DNA of 64,000 nucleotides from Gammaproteobacteria bacterium (lineage in GTDB: Bacteria > Pseudomonadota > Gammaproteobacteria > Pseudomonadales > Azotimanducaceae): NCBI GenBank assembly GCA_009842245.1, contig VYFT01000006.1, positions 65,039-129,038 on the forward strand. Reading direction: 5' to 3'. The notes under the pieces were generated by a model. It saw nothing but the letters and a program-made list of their open reading frames with translations. It was not told where the DNA came from and searched no databases. How positions within the stretch are numbered: position 1 is the stretch's first letter; each line of letters opens with the position of its first letter. Made by a program: the position numbers and the translations under genes. Shown piece by piece: positions 36,994 to 46,331 of this stretch.

Positions 36994-38928
36994 AAATCTA
37001 ACCCAATCCTGCGTAGTATCCTCATTCTGCTTATGTCCCTTCCATTTACATTGCAATCCCATGCGCACGAAAACGTAGTAGTACGCAACGTTCCAACAAT
37101 TGACGAGGAAGTTCTGGAGTCAATTGAACGATACAGAAACGTTCGAACTGCTTCGATAGTCGATTGGCTCGGTGATAGTCTGTTGATTCGGACAAGGTTC
37201 GGAGAATCCTCTCAACTGCATCGAGTTCGCGCCCCCATGGGAATGAGAGAACAGATAACTTTTGCTGACGAACCTGTTTCTGGTGTGGTAGTACCAGATT
37301 TGAAGGATGTTCAATCCTTTCTGTATCTACAAGATGTCGGTGGCACAGAGTCGTATCAAATTTATGAATACGACGTTGAAAGTGGCAAACAGACGATGAT
37401 CAGCAGTGGCGATGGACGATATACTGGCGTGAGCTATAGCCCCGATAGTTCCAAGATAAGCTACACATCGACAAAAAGAACTGGACAATATTCTGATTTG
37501 TATATCTTTGACCTTGAAAATAACGTAGAGACCCCTTTACACATCGTTGACGAGGTGGGCTGGTCTTTCGTTGCTTGGCATCCGAGTGAAGAGAAAGCTC
37601 TGATACGCAAATACATATCCGTCGGGGAATCGCACTTATTCGAGATCGATTGCAACTCCGGCACCAAAAAACGATTGTTGGAAGACTACGGTGAAATATC
37701 AATCGGTGGGGTCGAATACCTAACCGATGGTACAGTCATACTCATCAGCGATCATGGCTCAGACTTTCGCCGACTACATCGAATCAATCCAGAGACTTCA
37801 GAACTAGAGGTATTGGTTCAATTTAAAGAATCTGATGTCAGTTCGTATTCGCTTTCTTGGGACCGTTCTAAGATGGTAGTTGCACAGAATTTTCAAGGCT
37901 ACCGGCTGTTCCATCTCTACGACGTCAATACAGGTAGTCTGTCTCAATTGTTACCAGATTTTTCGGACGGTTTGTTAGGTGGGGCACGGTTCAATGCTGA
38001 AGGGACCTCGCTTGCATTTACCTTCCAGTCAGCTCGGGTCCAAAACGATGTTTATGTCCTTGATTTGGCGACGAATGATGTAGTTCGATGGACCCAGTCG
38101 GAACTAGGGGGGATTGATGCAGATTCCCTTGTTCGTGCTGAGTTAGTGTCCTATTCCAGCTTCGATGATTTAGAGATTCCAGCGTTTATATACAAACCCA
38201 AGACCGATGGGCCGCATCCGGTATTGATCTACATTCATGGAGGTCCAGCGTCACAATATAGACCAGGCTTTTCGTCTCGCTTTCAATATTACGTCAACGA
38301 ACTTGGCATCGCGGTAGTCGCACCGAATGTTCGAGGTTCAAGTGGTTATGGTAAAGAATATCTCACATTGGACGACTGGAAAAAGCGCGAAGACTCGGTG
38401 AGAGATATTGGTGCTTTGTTAGATTGGATTGAAGCACAACCGGATCTTGACGCCGAACGCGTCATCGTTGACGGCGGCTCCTATGGAGGCTATATGGTAC
38501 TAGCTTGTTTGGTACATTACAGCGATCGTTTGCTCGGCGGGTCGGAACGGGTCGGTATCAGCAATTTTGTAACTTTCTTAGAGAACACTCAGGGCTATCG
38601 ACGTGATCTACGAAGAGTTGAATATGGTGACGAGCGTATACCTGAGATGCGAGAGTTTTTAGAATCCATTGCACCGATGAACCACATCGAGAAAATTCGC
38701 AAACCACTGCTAATATTTCAAGGCTTTAATGATCCGCGCGTTCCAGTCTCTGAAAGTGAACAGATCACATTGGCGCTAGAACACGCGGAAATCCCAGCAT
38801 GGTACGTTCTCTACATGGACGAAGGACATGGCTTTCGAAAGAAAGTAAATCAAGACCATTCCTTCTCGGTTCAAATTCAGTTCTTGCGATCACTTCTCGA
38901 TGAGTCGATCGCGACACCGGATTTATAG
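36991..38928 (+). CDS. Exported S9 family (prolyl oligopeptidase-like) serine peptidase
   Basis: 645 residues from the ATC at 36991. This start gives the signal peptide (M)KSNPILRSILILLMSLPFTLQSHA, whereas the upstream TTG at 36889 adds 34 residues that do not look like a signal. A beta-propeller with WD40-like/PD40 repeats (SYSPDSSKISYTS, GGARFNAEGTSLAF) spans about 60-390; the alpha/beta hydrolase domain has Ser in GGSYGGYMV, Asp in FNDPRVPVSE and His in DEGHGF. It is divergent from ileS. Likely periplasmic peptide degradation, as in the S9C group. Confidence 0.93.
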   Translation: MKSNPILRSILILLMSLPFTLQSHAHENVVVRNVPTIDEEVLESIERYRNVRTASIVDWLGDSLLIRTRFGESSQLHRVRAPMGMREQITFADEPVSGVVVPDLKDVQSFLYLQDVGGTESYQIYEYDVESGKQTMISSGDGRYTGVSYSPDSSKISYTSTKRTGQYSDLYIFDLENNVETPLHIVDEVGWSFVAWHPSEEKALIRKYISVGESHLFEIDCNSGTKKRLLEDYGEISIGGVEYLTDGTVILISDHGSDFRRLHRINPETSELEVLVQFKESDVSSYSLSWDRSKMVVAQNFQGYRLFHLYDVNTGSLSQLLPDFSDGLLGGARFNAEGTSLAFTFQSARVQNDVYVLDLATNDVVRWTQSELGGIDADSLVRAELVSYSSFDDLEIPAFIYKPKTDGPHPVLIYIHGGPASQYRPGFSSRFQYYVNELGIAVVAPNVRGSSGYGKEYLTLDDWKKREDSVRDIGALLDWIEAQPDLDAERVIVDGGSYGGYMVLACLVHYSDRLLGGSERVGISNFVTFLENTQGYRRDLRRVEYGDERIPEMREFLESIAPMNHIEKIRKPLLIFQGFNDPRVPVSESEQITLALEHAEIPAWYVLYMDEGHGFRKKVNQDHSFSVQIQFLRSLLDESIATPDL

Positions 38929-38991
38929 TGAGAAAGAAGAGACTTCGATCAGTTTAAGATCTGATGAGTAAAAAAATCGGACAATAACTAA

Positions 38992-39528
38992 ATGCAGATT
39001 ACAAACGAGCTACGAGACACTGTAGTCCTGGTCGATGCCCAAGATCGGGAGGTGGGTACCCTGGCTAAGATCGCGGCACATTCTGGTCGAGGATCGCTCC
39101 ATCGAGCGATTTCAGTTTTTCTCACCGATGGAAGCGGACGCGTTCTGATGCAAAAGAGGCATCCGGACAAACTGGTTTGGGGAGGATATTGGTCAAACAG
39201 CTGTTGTACTCATCCGTTTGTTGGTGAATCGACGATCGATTGTGCATCACGAAGAGTTCAAGAAGAGTTGGGCTTGTCTGTGGATTTGACTTTCCATTTC
39301 AAACTGAAGTACCAAGCCTCGTTCACTAAAGCACATGCTGAACACGAACTTGTTTCCGTATTTACGGGTAGAGTTAATGGAGAGCCGACCGTCGCCCCAG
39401 AAGAAATCTCAGCGTTGATGTGGATTGAACCTGATCTACTTAGTCAGGAGCTTGTGTCGAAGCCAAACGTCTACACGCCGTGGTGTATTTTGGAGTGGAA
39501 GGAACTTCAAGCTCGTGGGATTCTTTAA
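38992..39528 (+). CDS. idi: Isopentenyl-diphosphate delta-isomerase, type 1
   Basis: 178 residues. A Nudix-fold enzyme with catalytic Cys (Cys71/72 in YWSNSCCTHPF), the Glu of RRVQEELGL and the second Glu in HAEHELV. Metal His are present in SLHRAISVF. It interconverts isopentenyl and dimethylallyl diphosphate, feeding isoprenoids such as carotenoids, retinal and quinones. It is an accessory enzyme in bacteria that use the MEP route. It lies 63 bases after the peptidase gene with no obvious functional link. Confidence 0.96.
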   Translation: MQITNELRDTVVLVDAQDREVGTLAKIAAHSGRGSLHRAISVFLTDGSGRVLMQKRHPDKLVWGGYWSNSCCTHPFVGESTIDCASRRVQEELGLSVDLTFHFKLKYQASFTKAHAEHELVSVFTGRVNGEPTVAPEEISALMWIEPDLLSQELVSKPNVYTPWCILEWKELQARGIL

Positions 39529-39703
39529 CTTAACGTGAATCTCCAGCGAAGGCGAGACAAAAAAATAGAGTAAAAACGGTGAACCTGACGATTTTGAATG
39601 CCGTCAGAGTCACATATTTAAACAGAAGAACTTAACGAAGAACCTCGTGAGTTTAGACATTTATAGTACTACAAGTAGTCATCATTAGAGGGTTAATACT
39701 CTT

Positions 39704-40086
39704 TCATATCAAGTTGGAGAGTTTGAGTATCAATAAGAATAAATAAAAGGGTAATTGGAAAAATGTAACGAAAGTTAATGCTACCATATTACATCGAAAT
39801 ATAAATTTAGCAGTTTTTATTCCGCTCCTTATTCTACGAAAATCCTTGGTGTTCCTACGTAATTGTGATTCTGGTGCTGCATAAATATGCGTTAAGTCAT
39901 CCATAAATAATAGATAGGTACAAAAATATTGAAACAAGTTAACAAAAACCACAAAACCGCGTTCGCAATTGCCCATACACGCATACGTCTATGAAAAGAC
40001 TGTGGTCGATCTCCATATTTATTGCAGTATTTGTGTATCCACCAATTTCTATATCGATGAAACAAAGTACGTCGTTTAACTTTCAT
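39704..40086 (-). pseudogene. Small two-helix membrane protein split over two overlapping frames
   Basis: Frame A (40086 to 39892) encodes 64 residues starting MKVKRRTLFHRYRNWWIHKY, rich in Arg and Trp, and ending in a membrane helix (ANAVLWFLLTCFNIFVPIYY). Frame B (39904 to 39704) encodes 66 residues from ATG, MDDLTHIYAAPESQLRR, ending in a second helix (MVALTFVTFFQLPFYLFLLI). The start of B overlaps the stop of A by 13 bases in another frame. Joined, they would make one protein of about 127 residues with a conserved-looking basic loop. Either a frameshift broke one gene, or two small proteins are translationally coupled. The region is AT-rich. No family recognised. Confidence 0.4.
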
Positions 40087-40214
40087 GGAGTTAGCGGATT
40101 TGGATTGGTCGCGCCGACCGCTCTAATGAGCAGGATCGTATTTTTCGAAAATGTCTTGCCCAATATTCGATCAGCACGGAGAATGTAATATTGGTTCAGT
40201 AGGGACACTAACTT

Positions 40215-40832
40215 TCACAGTAGTTTTTTCAGTATGCTATCTATGGGAGGTACTGAAGGTCGTATGCTACGTCTAATCTGCTCGATACATGCGTGAATCA
40301 GACTACATGTCGCGGCGAGCGCATCATTGACTATCGCATAGTCGAATTCATCGAAGTGCGAGAGTTCGTCCAGTGCTCGAGACATTCGATAATCTACGCT
40401 TGTACTGGATTCCTGACTTCGCGAAGTGAGTCGTCTGTTTAGTTCTTCAAGTGATGGAGGGATGAGAAAAAAGCTAACGACATTAGTTTCTTGTTGTTTG
40501 ATTTTTCTCGCACCCTGCCAATCGATATCGAAAAGAACATCTAGCCCTGTCTCAAGTCTCTTAGTGACTACTTCACGTCGTGTTCCATAACGATGTTTGA
40601 ACACAGTTGCGTACTCAAGAAATTGATCGTTGGCGACGAGTTCATCAAACTGCTCATCTGACACGAAAAAGTAATGCTGACCCTCAACTTCATAGGACCG
40701 CTTCGGTCTAGTGGTGGTAGACACCGAAGTTACTAAACGAGAATCTAACTCGCTGAGTGCTTTGACGATGGTAGATTTACCACAGCCAGATGGTGCTGAA
40801 AAAATGAAACAATGTCCTCTCCGTTGATTCAT
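40215..40832 (-). CDS. gmk: Guanylate kinase
   Basis: 205 residues. P-loop SAPSGCGKSTIV (about 12-23), GMP-binding STTTRPKRSYEVEGQHYFFV, and DIDWQGARKIKQ with the lid region SRSQESS. It phosphorylates GMP and dGMP. It follows yicC on the same strand after 67 bases, the usual order in gammaproteobacteria; no rpoZ or spoT follows it here. Confidence 0.98.
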   Translation of the reverse strand: MNQRRGHCFIFSAPSGCGKSTIVKALSELDSRLVTSVSTTTRPKRSYEVEGQHYFFVSDEQFDELVANDQFLEYATVFKHRYGTRREVVTKRLETGLDVLFDIDWQGARKIKQQETNVVSFFLIPPSLEELNRRLTSRSQESSTSVDYRMSRALDELSHFDEFDYAIVNDALAATCSLIHACIEQIRRSIRPSVPPIDSILKKLL

Positions 40833-40899
40833 TTGTGTGGCATTTCTTGATTAAGGGGTACTAACGTCTTAATTTTGTTCGGTAAAGAAAGAGTCTGTG

Positions 40900-41757
40900 C
40901 TACTCAATATTTTGTATTTGTTCGCGCATTTGGTCTACACAAACTTTGAGGTCAATCACGAGAGACGCGCAAGCTGGCAACTGTGCCTTTACGGCAAGAG
41001 TATTTGCCTCTCGCAAAATCTCTTGCGCGAGAAAATTCAAGCGCCGACCTACTGGAGCTTCCACGTTGAGGCACTTTTCTACATCGACTAGATGAATGTT
41101 CAACCGGTCTTGCTCTTCTTTGAAGTCTGCTTTCTGTGCGAGCAATGCTACTTCTTGCGCGACTCGGTTTGGGTCGACGTGTTTCTCAAGCGAACGTAAC
41201 TTCTCTGTTAAACGCTCTTGGATTAACTTAGGTTGTTCCTTACCGAGATCATCAATTTGTATGAGTAGACTACGCGCGGTTTCGACAGATTCTAGCACTA
41301 CAGAACGCAGTGCTTGACCCTCTTGTTGTCTTGTGTTGAGAAGTTGCTTGAGACAGGCCTGAAATGTCAAAACGAGCTCGTCTAGATCGTAGACTGGTTT
41401 CACCGGGCGTGTTGGTAACAGATTGGGATTTTGTAGGAGCCGAGTCACGTCAACTACACTAACCATCTTCTTTGTGGGTAGTGCGTTGCTTAAATCTGTA
41501 ATCGCTTGCAATAACGCTGGATCGATTTCGTGCGCTTCTTTGGGTGCGATTTGGTCAGGTGGTTGCTCGTGAAAGAATATTTCGACATAACCTCGTGTTA
41601 GAGCCTGTCGCGTTTGTTCCTTTATGTTCGTCTCCAACTCGCGTATTGCCTCCGGTAGCTTCAGTCGAATTTCTAATCCTCGGTGATTCACAGAGCGAAT
41701 TTCCCAAGCGTATGAAGGCTCTTGGATTCGGGCGAAGGCTGTCATGGAACATGTCAT
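40900..41757 (-). CDS. yicC: YicC/YloC family endoribonuclease
   Basis: 285 residues. N-terminal CSMTAFAR and WEIRSVNHRGLEIRLKLPE are the YicC signature; the C-terminal end GRRLNFLAQEILREANTLAV is the DUF1732 signature. E. coli YicC has been described as an RNase acting with PNPase on RyhB. It lies between rph (divergent) and gmk as in E. coli. Confidence 0.96.
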   Translation of the reverse strand: MTCSMTAFARIQEPSYAWEIRSVNHRGLEIRLKLPEAIRELETNIKEQTRQALTRGYVEIFFHEQPPDQIAPKEAHEIDPALLQAITDLSNALPTKKMVSVVDVTRLLQNPNLLPTRPVKPVYDLDELVLTFQACLKQLLNTRQQEGQALRSVVLESVETARSLLIQIDDLGKEQPKLIQERLTEKLRSLEKHVDPNRVAQEVALLAQKADFKEEQDRLNIHLVDVEKCLNVEAPVGRRLNFLAQEILREANTLAVKAQLPACASLVIDLKVCVDQMREQIQNIE

Positions 41758-41825
41758 ACTAGAGATATGTGCAATCGTATAATTTTTTGCAGTATCTTAT
41801 TGTATAAGGACTAGCAGACAGCTTA

Positions 41826-42530
41826 GTGTATCAAAGGACAAACGGTCGAGGTCACGATGAACTACGCCCAATTTCTATCGACACAAACTTCGTAACCAAT
41901 TCAGGCGGGTCCGCCTTGATTACAGTTGGATCGACTATGCTGTTGTGTACTGCCAATGTTGAATCTGGAGTCCCGCAGTTTCGGCGCGACACCGGTCTGG
42001 GTTGGCTAACCGCGGAATACGGAATGTTACCCGGTGCAACCCATACGCGAACGAGCCGGGAAGCTGCGATTGGTAAACAAGGGGGTCGTACCGTGGAGAT
42101 CCAGCGTCTTATCGGACGTAGCCTGCGACAAGCTGTAGATTTCAGAAAACTCGGCGAAAGTACTATTCAAATTGACTGTGATGTGCTTCAAGCTGACGGA
42201 GGAACTCGCACGGCTGCTATAACCGGAGGTTGTGTTGCTCTTTACTACGCTCTGCAACAAGTTTCTCCAGATGCGTTCGTCGGTTGGGTTGCTGCTGTTA
42301 GCGTTGGCGAAGTATGGAACGAAGTCTTATTGGACATGGATTACGGTGAGGATGGACAAGCAGATTCGGACGTGAACGTAGTCATGATGCAGGATCGTGG
42401 ACTCGTCGAGATTCAGGGTACGGCAGAACGAAAACCCGTCGCTCACTCAAAGCTTCAGACAGCCCTTGAGCTAGCGGAGCAAGGAATTACCGAACTGTTC
42501 AAGCATCAAGAGAGTAGCACGACTAAGTGA
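41826..42530 (+). CDS. rph: Ribonuclease PH
   Basis: 234 residues from a GTG. Signatures: NGRGHDELRPISI, LLCTANVESGVPQF, GWLTAEYGMLPGATHTR, GKQGGRTVEIQRLIGRSLR (phosphate-binding Arg), CDVLQADGGTRTAAITGG and the metal Asp pair in DMDYGEDGQADSDVNVV. It trims the 3' ends of tRNA precursors using phosphate. It is cotranscribed with pyrE, with two bases between stop and ATG. Confidence 0.97.
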   Translation: MYQRTNGRGHDELRPISIDTNFVTNSGGSALITVGSTMLLCTANVESGVPQFRRDTGLGWLTAEYGMLPGATHTRTSREAAIGKQGGRTVEIQRLIGRSLRQAVDFRKLGESTIQIDCDVLQADGGTRTAAITGGCVALYYALQQVSPDAFVGWVAAVSVGEVWNEVLLDMDYGEDGQADSDVNVVMMQDRGLVEIQGTAERKPVAHSKLQTALELAEQGITELFKHQESSTTK

Positions 42531-42532
42531 TA

Positions 42533-43177
42533 ATGTCGGCTACGGCATTTGTTGCTGATCTGATTGAAGCAAGAGCTCTTCAATTCGGGGAATTTGAGTT
42601 GAAATCTGGACTTCGCAGTCCCTACTTTATGAATTTGGGAAACGTCTCACTAGGCAGTGGGGTCGACAAGGTGGGTTACGCGTTCGCAAGACGCATTTCC
42701 GAACTAAACTTTAATCCCGATATTCTCTTTGGTCCAGCATACAAAGGAATACCATTGGTAACGACGACATCGACCAATTTACTGAATTTTGGACATGATG
42801 TCGGAATAGCATTCAACCGTAAAGAGGTCAAGTCCCACGGTGAGGGCGGGTCACTCGTTGGAGCCGATCTTCAGTCAAAACGCGTTCTGATCATCGACGA
42901 TGTTATCACCGACGGTGCTTCGAAAGTTGCAGCGGCCGAGCTCGTACGCCAGAACGGTGGAAATCCTATAGCTGTTTTAGTAGCACTTGATCGCAAAGAA
43001 CGAGACCCTGCTAGTGGCCGCACCTACTTAGAGACTTTGGAAGAGAGACTTGGGTTGGGAGTCTATTCTGTTGCGACGATTAAAGACGTGTTGGCGTATC
43101 TGGCACTACACGATCACCTTAGCGACACTCTAGCTACCCTGCGAGACTACGTAGCAAAACACTGCGTGCTGAACTAG
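42533..43177 (+). CDS. pyrE: Orotate phosphoribosyltransferase
   Basis: 214 residues from the ATG at 42533 (a GTG at 42527 would overlap the rph stop). The PRPP-binding motif is VLIIDDVITDGASK; the family start is LKSGLRSPYFMNLG and the flexible catalytic loop is FNRKEVKSHGEGGSLVG. It makes orotidine monophosphate in pyrimidine synthesis. The rph-pyrE pair is conserved in enterobacteria and pseudomonads. Confidence 0.98.
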   Translation: MSATAFVADLIEARALQFGEFELKSGLRSPYFMNLGNVSLGSGVDKVGYAFARRISELNFNPDILFGPAYKGIPLVTTTSTNLLNFGHDVGIAFNRKEVKSHGEGGSLVGADLQSKRVLIIDDVITDGASKVAAAELVRQNGGNPIAVLVALDRKERDPASGRTYLETLEERLGLGVYSVATIKDVLAYLALHDHLSDTLATLRDYVAKHCVLN

Positions 43178-43181
43178 TACT

Positions 43182-44561
43182 CTATTGTTGGAGTGTCTCT
43201 AGGTGCGGTGCAACGCTTCGTAACTGTTCGATAAACAGGTCTTGAGTTTCCCGTAGTCTACTTGGTGAGTTCGCTTCAAAACGCATCACGACTTTGGGGG
43301 AAGTATTTGACGCACGAAGCAAACCCCAAGCATCCGGAAAGTCTACACGGATTCCATCCGTTCTGTTCACCTCACCTTCACTGAACGAACTCAAGCGACC
43401 AAATGCATCGACTAGGTCAAATTTTTCGTTGTCAGGCACGGGGACTTCAATCTCAGGCGTTGACCAAGTAGGTGGCAGTGTATTCAAGAAATTCGTAAAG
43501 TCAGAAAGATTCCTCGACACCGACTCGAGGAATCTACATGCCGTGTACAGTGCATCGTCAAATCCATACCACCGGTCGGCAAAACAAATGTGTCCGCTGA
43601 ATTCACCACCAAGCGGTGCGTCGAGTTCGCGAATCTTTGCTTTAATGTTTGTGTGTCCCGTTTTTGTAAGAATCGCATGCCCACCGAAATCGCGAATGCT
43701 CATGATCGCATTTCTCCCACACTTGACGTCTAGAACAATTGGCGCGCCGGGCTGACGATGAAGTGTGTCTCTTGCCAAGAATGCCAATAAGGTGTCCGCA
43801 GGTACTATCGTACCAGTGCTAGTTACCACACCGATGCGATCGCCGTCGCCGTCAAACGCAATTCCGAAGTCCAGGGATTGGGTACGTACCGTTTGCACGA
43901 GCTGTTGCAAGTTAGTCGGATTTACGGGATCGGGGTGGTGATTCGGGAATGTACCATCCAGTTCATTGAAAAGCGGGATCACTTCACAACCAAGCGCTTC
44001 AAACAGTCGAGGTACGAGAACGCCCGTTACACCATTTCCACAATCGACCGCAATACGCAAACTTTGGGAGAGTTTGACATCATGGCAAATACGATCCACA
44101 TAGGAATCTAAAACACAATTTTGCGCGACGGTACCGGTTCCCTCAGAAAGACTGTTCTGGGAGATGAGACGGTGCAAATCGAGGAGTTCATCAGCCGCGA
44201 AGGGTATGTAGTCTAGAACAAACTTTAATCCGTTGTACTCCGGGGGATTGTGTGATCCAGTGATCACGATACCCGCCGCGACCGATAATTCGTGCACAGC
44301 GAAGTAGAGTACTGGAGTGGGCACCGTACCAATGTCGATAACATCAACTCCACCGTCATTCAACCCTTGATGAAGAGCGAGCCTCAGCGCAGCTGTCGAA
44401 CAACGGACATCTCCTGCTACAAGGACCGTGGGGTGTCCAGAAGCGATCGCTCGATTCGCAAACGCTTGACCTATGAGTCGCGTATTTGCTTCAGTGAGTT
44501 CGTCGTGCACACGACCACGAACATCGTAAGCTCGAAAAATATTGAGCGGCAAGATAGACAC
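43182..44561 (-). CDS. algC: Phosphomannomutase/phosphoglucomutase
   Basis: 459 residues, size of Pseudomonas AlgC. Phosphoserine loop ITGSHNPPEYNGLKF, metal loop FDGDGDRIGVV, sugar-binding loop GGEFSGHICF and phosphate-binding loop LLRASNTSPKVVMRF, one per domain in order. It interconverts mannose-6-P/mannose-1-P and the glucose pair, feeding LPS and exopolysaccharide. The position downstream of coaBC agrees with Pseudomonas, though dut is missing between them. Confidence 0.96.
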   Translation of the reverse strand: MSILPLNIFRAYDVRGRVHDELTEANTRLIGQAFANRAIASGHPTVLVAGDVRCSTAALRLALHQGLNDGGVDVIDIGTVPTPVLYFAVHELSVAAGIVITGSHNPPEYNGLKFVLDYIPFAADELLDLHRLISQNSLSEGTGTVAQNCVLDSYVDRICHDVKLSQSLRIAVDCGNGVTGVLVPRLFEALGCEVIPLFNELDGTFPNHHPDPVNPTNLQQLVQTVRTQSLDFGIAFDGDGDRIGVVTSTGTIVPADTLLAFLARDTLHRQPGAPIVLDVKCGRNAIMSIRDFGGHAILTKTGHTNIKAKIRELDAPLGGEFSGHICFADRWYGFDDALYTACRFLESVSRNLSDFTNFLNTLPPTWSTPEIEVPVPDNEKFDLVDAFGRLSSFSEGEVNRTDGIRVDFPDAWGLLRASNTSPKVVMRFEANSPSRLRETQDLFIEQLRSVAPHLETLQQ

Positions 44562-44577
44562 TAGCAGTGCTGAAGAT

Positions 44578-45795
44578 TTAGTTAGATCTCGGAAGCGCGT
44601 CTGCGACTAACTCGATGACTTGCTGCGCGATCTCTTTTTTCGACTGTTTTTTCAGTTCGCTTTCAGTCTCTGGGAAGACCACAGTCACTTGATTCTCGTC
44701 GCTGTCGAATCCAATTGTGGGATCGGAGACATCGTTAACGACGATCACATCCAAATTTTTGCGTATCAGTTTCTCGCGCGCGTTTTGTAGCACGTCATTG
44801 GTTTCGGCCGCGAATCCGACGACAAATGGACGTTTGTTCTTCGACGTAACCGCTCGCACAATGTCTTCTGTTGTCTCGAGTTCAAGAGTGAGATTTGATG
44901 GATTCGAATTGGTTGGACGTTTTAGTTTGTGATCGATTAATTGTTTTGGTTGGAAATCCGCTACAGCCGCTACGGCAAAGAATACGTCACACTGATCGAT
45001 TCGAGTCATGACTGCAGAATTCATCTCTGCAGCGGTCTGCACGTTAACTAGTTCTACCCCTGTGGGTGACTTCAAGTTTACGGGACCGCTGACCAAAGTT
45101 ACTTCCGCTCCGGCGTCTATTGCTGCGCGAGCGATTTCAAATCCTTGTTTACCTGAACTCCGATTGCTAAGAAAACGCACTGGGTCTATTCGTTCTTGTG
45201 TCGGACCCGCAGATACCAGCACCTTGAGATTTTTCAGTAATGCTGGGGGAGAATTTTTTTCCCACAGGGTCTTTAGAAAGGACAAAATGTCTTCGGGCTC
45301 TGGCATCCTTCCCGGACCGATATCTCCACAAGCTTGTTCACCGTGCTCAGGTTCCAAGATACAAACACCATCCTGTTTGAGTTGTGCAATGTTCCGTTGG
45401 GTGGCAGGATGTAGCCACATTGCTTGGTTCATTGCTGGAACGATTACTACTTGGCTCGTGGTAGCGAGGTATGCCGTCGAAAGTAGGTCGTTGCTACGAC
45501 CTTGCGCGAGTTTGGCAATCGTGTTGGCGGAGGCTGGAGCGACAACAAACGTATCCGGCCACTTCGCAAGTTCGATGTGTCCCATCGCCCGTTCTGCTTC
45601 CAAATCCCAGAGGTCAGTCCGAACTCGCTGCGACGTCAGCGCGGACAGTGTGTGTTCGGTGACAAATTTGTGCGCAGAGCGAGTCATAATTGGTGCGACT
45701 TCGTGGTGCTCCGCGACCAGCAACCGGATTAGTTCGGGGACTTTATATGCCGCGATACCACCGGTGATGCCTAGTAAGACTTTCTTGGAACGCAT
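44578..45795 (-). CDS. coaBC: Phosphopantothenoylcysteine decarboxylase/synthetase
   Basis: 405 residues. The N-terminal flavin decarboxylase CoaC has [14 protein letters not shown], the substrate motif PAMNQAMW and catalytic Cys in [15 protein letters not shown]. The C-terminal synthetase CoaB starts [20 protein letters not shown], with the family Lys-x-Lys in DHKLKRPT and the end [15 protein letters not shown]. It carries out two steps of coenzyme A synthesis. It is divergent from rpmB. Confidence 0.98.
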   Translation of the reverse strand: MRSKKVLLGITGGIAAYKVPELIRLLVAEHHEVAPIMTRSAHKFVTEHTLSALTSQRVRTDLWDLEAERAMGHIELAKWPDTFVVAPASANTIAKLAQGRSNDLLSTAYLATTSQVVIVPAMNQAMWLHPATQRNIAQLKQDGVCILEPEHGEQACGDIGPGRMPEPEDILSFLKTLWEKNSPPALLKNLKVLVSAGPTQERIDPVRFLSNRSSGKQGFEIARAAIDAGAEVTLVSGPVNLKSPTGVELVNVQTAAEMNSAVMTRIDQCDVFFAVAAVADFQPKQLIDHKLKRPTNSNPSNLTLELETTEDIVRAVTSKNKRPFVVGFAAETNDVLQNAREKLIRKNLDVIVVNDVSDPTIGFDSDENQVTVVFPETESELKKQSKKEIAQQVIELVADALPRSN

Positions 45796-45910
45796 ATTAA
45801 AAAAAGAGCTTTCACTCGCGGTATTTTCTACAAAAAAGGGCGCAGGTGGGTGTTTCTGTCATTCTTCATGGCAATCTTTAGGTTTAGAAACTACCGAAAA
45901 TCGTTAAAAT

Positions 45911-45939
45911 CCCTTTTTCTTTTTTTACTTCCCCTCTTT
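45911..45939 (+). promoter_or_regulatory. Pyrimidine-only leader before rpmB
   Basis: The 29 bases before the rpmB ATG are C or T except for a single A, so there is no Shine-Dalgarno sequence. A TAAAAT at 45905-45910 could be the -10 box, which would put the RNA start within this tract and make a very short pyrimidine leader. The promoter is a guess; the tract is plain. Confidence 0.4.
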
Positions 45940-46176
45940 ATGAGCAAAGTCTGTCAAGTCACTGGAAAACGCCCAATGTCGGGGAACAATGTCTCGCATG
46001 CGAACAATGCCACGAAGCGCAGATATCTTCCTAACCTTCATTACCATCGTTTTTGGGTATCGAGTGAAAATCGATTCGTTCGGTTACGTGTTTCTGCGGC
46101 CGGCATGCGGCTAATAGACAAGAAAGGTATCGAAGTTGTACTTGAAGACATGCGTAAACGCGGAGAAAAGTTCTAG
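45940..46176 (+). CDS. rpmB: Ribosomal protein bL28
   Basis: 78 residues, matching E. coli L28: [20 protein letters not shown], then [12 protein letters not shown] and the end DMRKRGEKF. It is part of the large subunit. A reading frame extends 90 bases upstream to 45850, but the conserved N-terminus fixes the ATG at 45940. The stop TAG shares its G with the GTG start of rpmG. Confidence 0.98.
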   Translation: MSKVCQVTGKRPMSGNNVSHANNATKRRYLPNLHYHRFWVSSENRFVRLRVSAAGMRLIDKKGIEVVLEDMRKRGEKF

Positions 46177-46331
46177 TGAGAGACAAGATTAAACTCGTGT
46201 CCAGTGCCGGCACAGGGCACTACTATACCACGGACAAGAATAAACGCAACACGCCGGACAAGTTAGAATTCCGGAAGTATGATCCGGTGATTCGCAAACA
46301 CGTTATTTATAAAGAAGCGAAGATTAAGTAA
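46176..46331 (+). CDS. rpmG: Ribosomal protein bL33
   Basis: 51 residues from a GTG that overlaps the rpmB stop by one base (TAGTG); GGAG lies ten bases upstream. Sequence: [19 protein letters not shown] and the end [12 protein letters not shown], nearly identical to E. coli L33 but without the first four residues (MAKG) of that protein. It has no zinc Cys pairs, so it is the Cys-free form. Its TAA is followed at once, in the same frame, by mutM. Confidence 0.96.
   Translation: MRDKIKLVSSAGTGHYYTTDKNKRNTPDKLEFRKYDPVIRKHVIYKEAKIK

Noticed and set aside
39991..40188. Plus-strand 65-codon frame
   Set aside because: It is antisense to the better-looking two-frame membrane protein and has no ribosome site.
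45008..45907. A 299-codon open frame on the plus strand
   Set aside because: It is antisense to coaBC, which has clear motifs throughout; the translated product is Ser/Cys-rich and unlike a protein family.
45850..45939. Longer N-terminus for rpmB
   Set aside because: bL28 begins at MSKVCQVTG; the upstream frame is a pyrimidine tract giving Leu/Phe runs.
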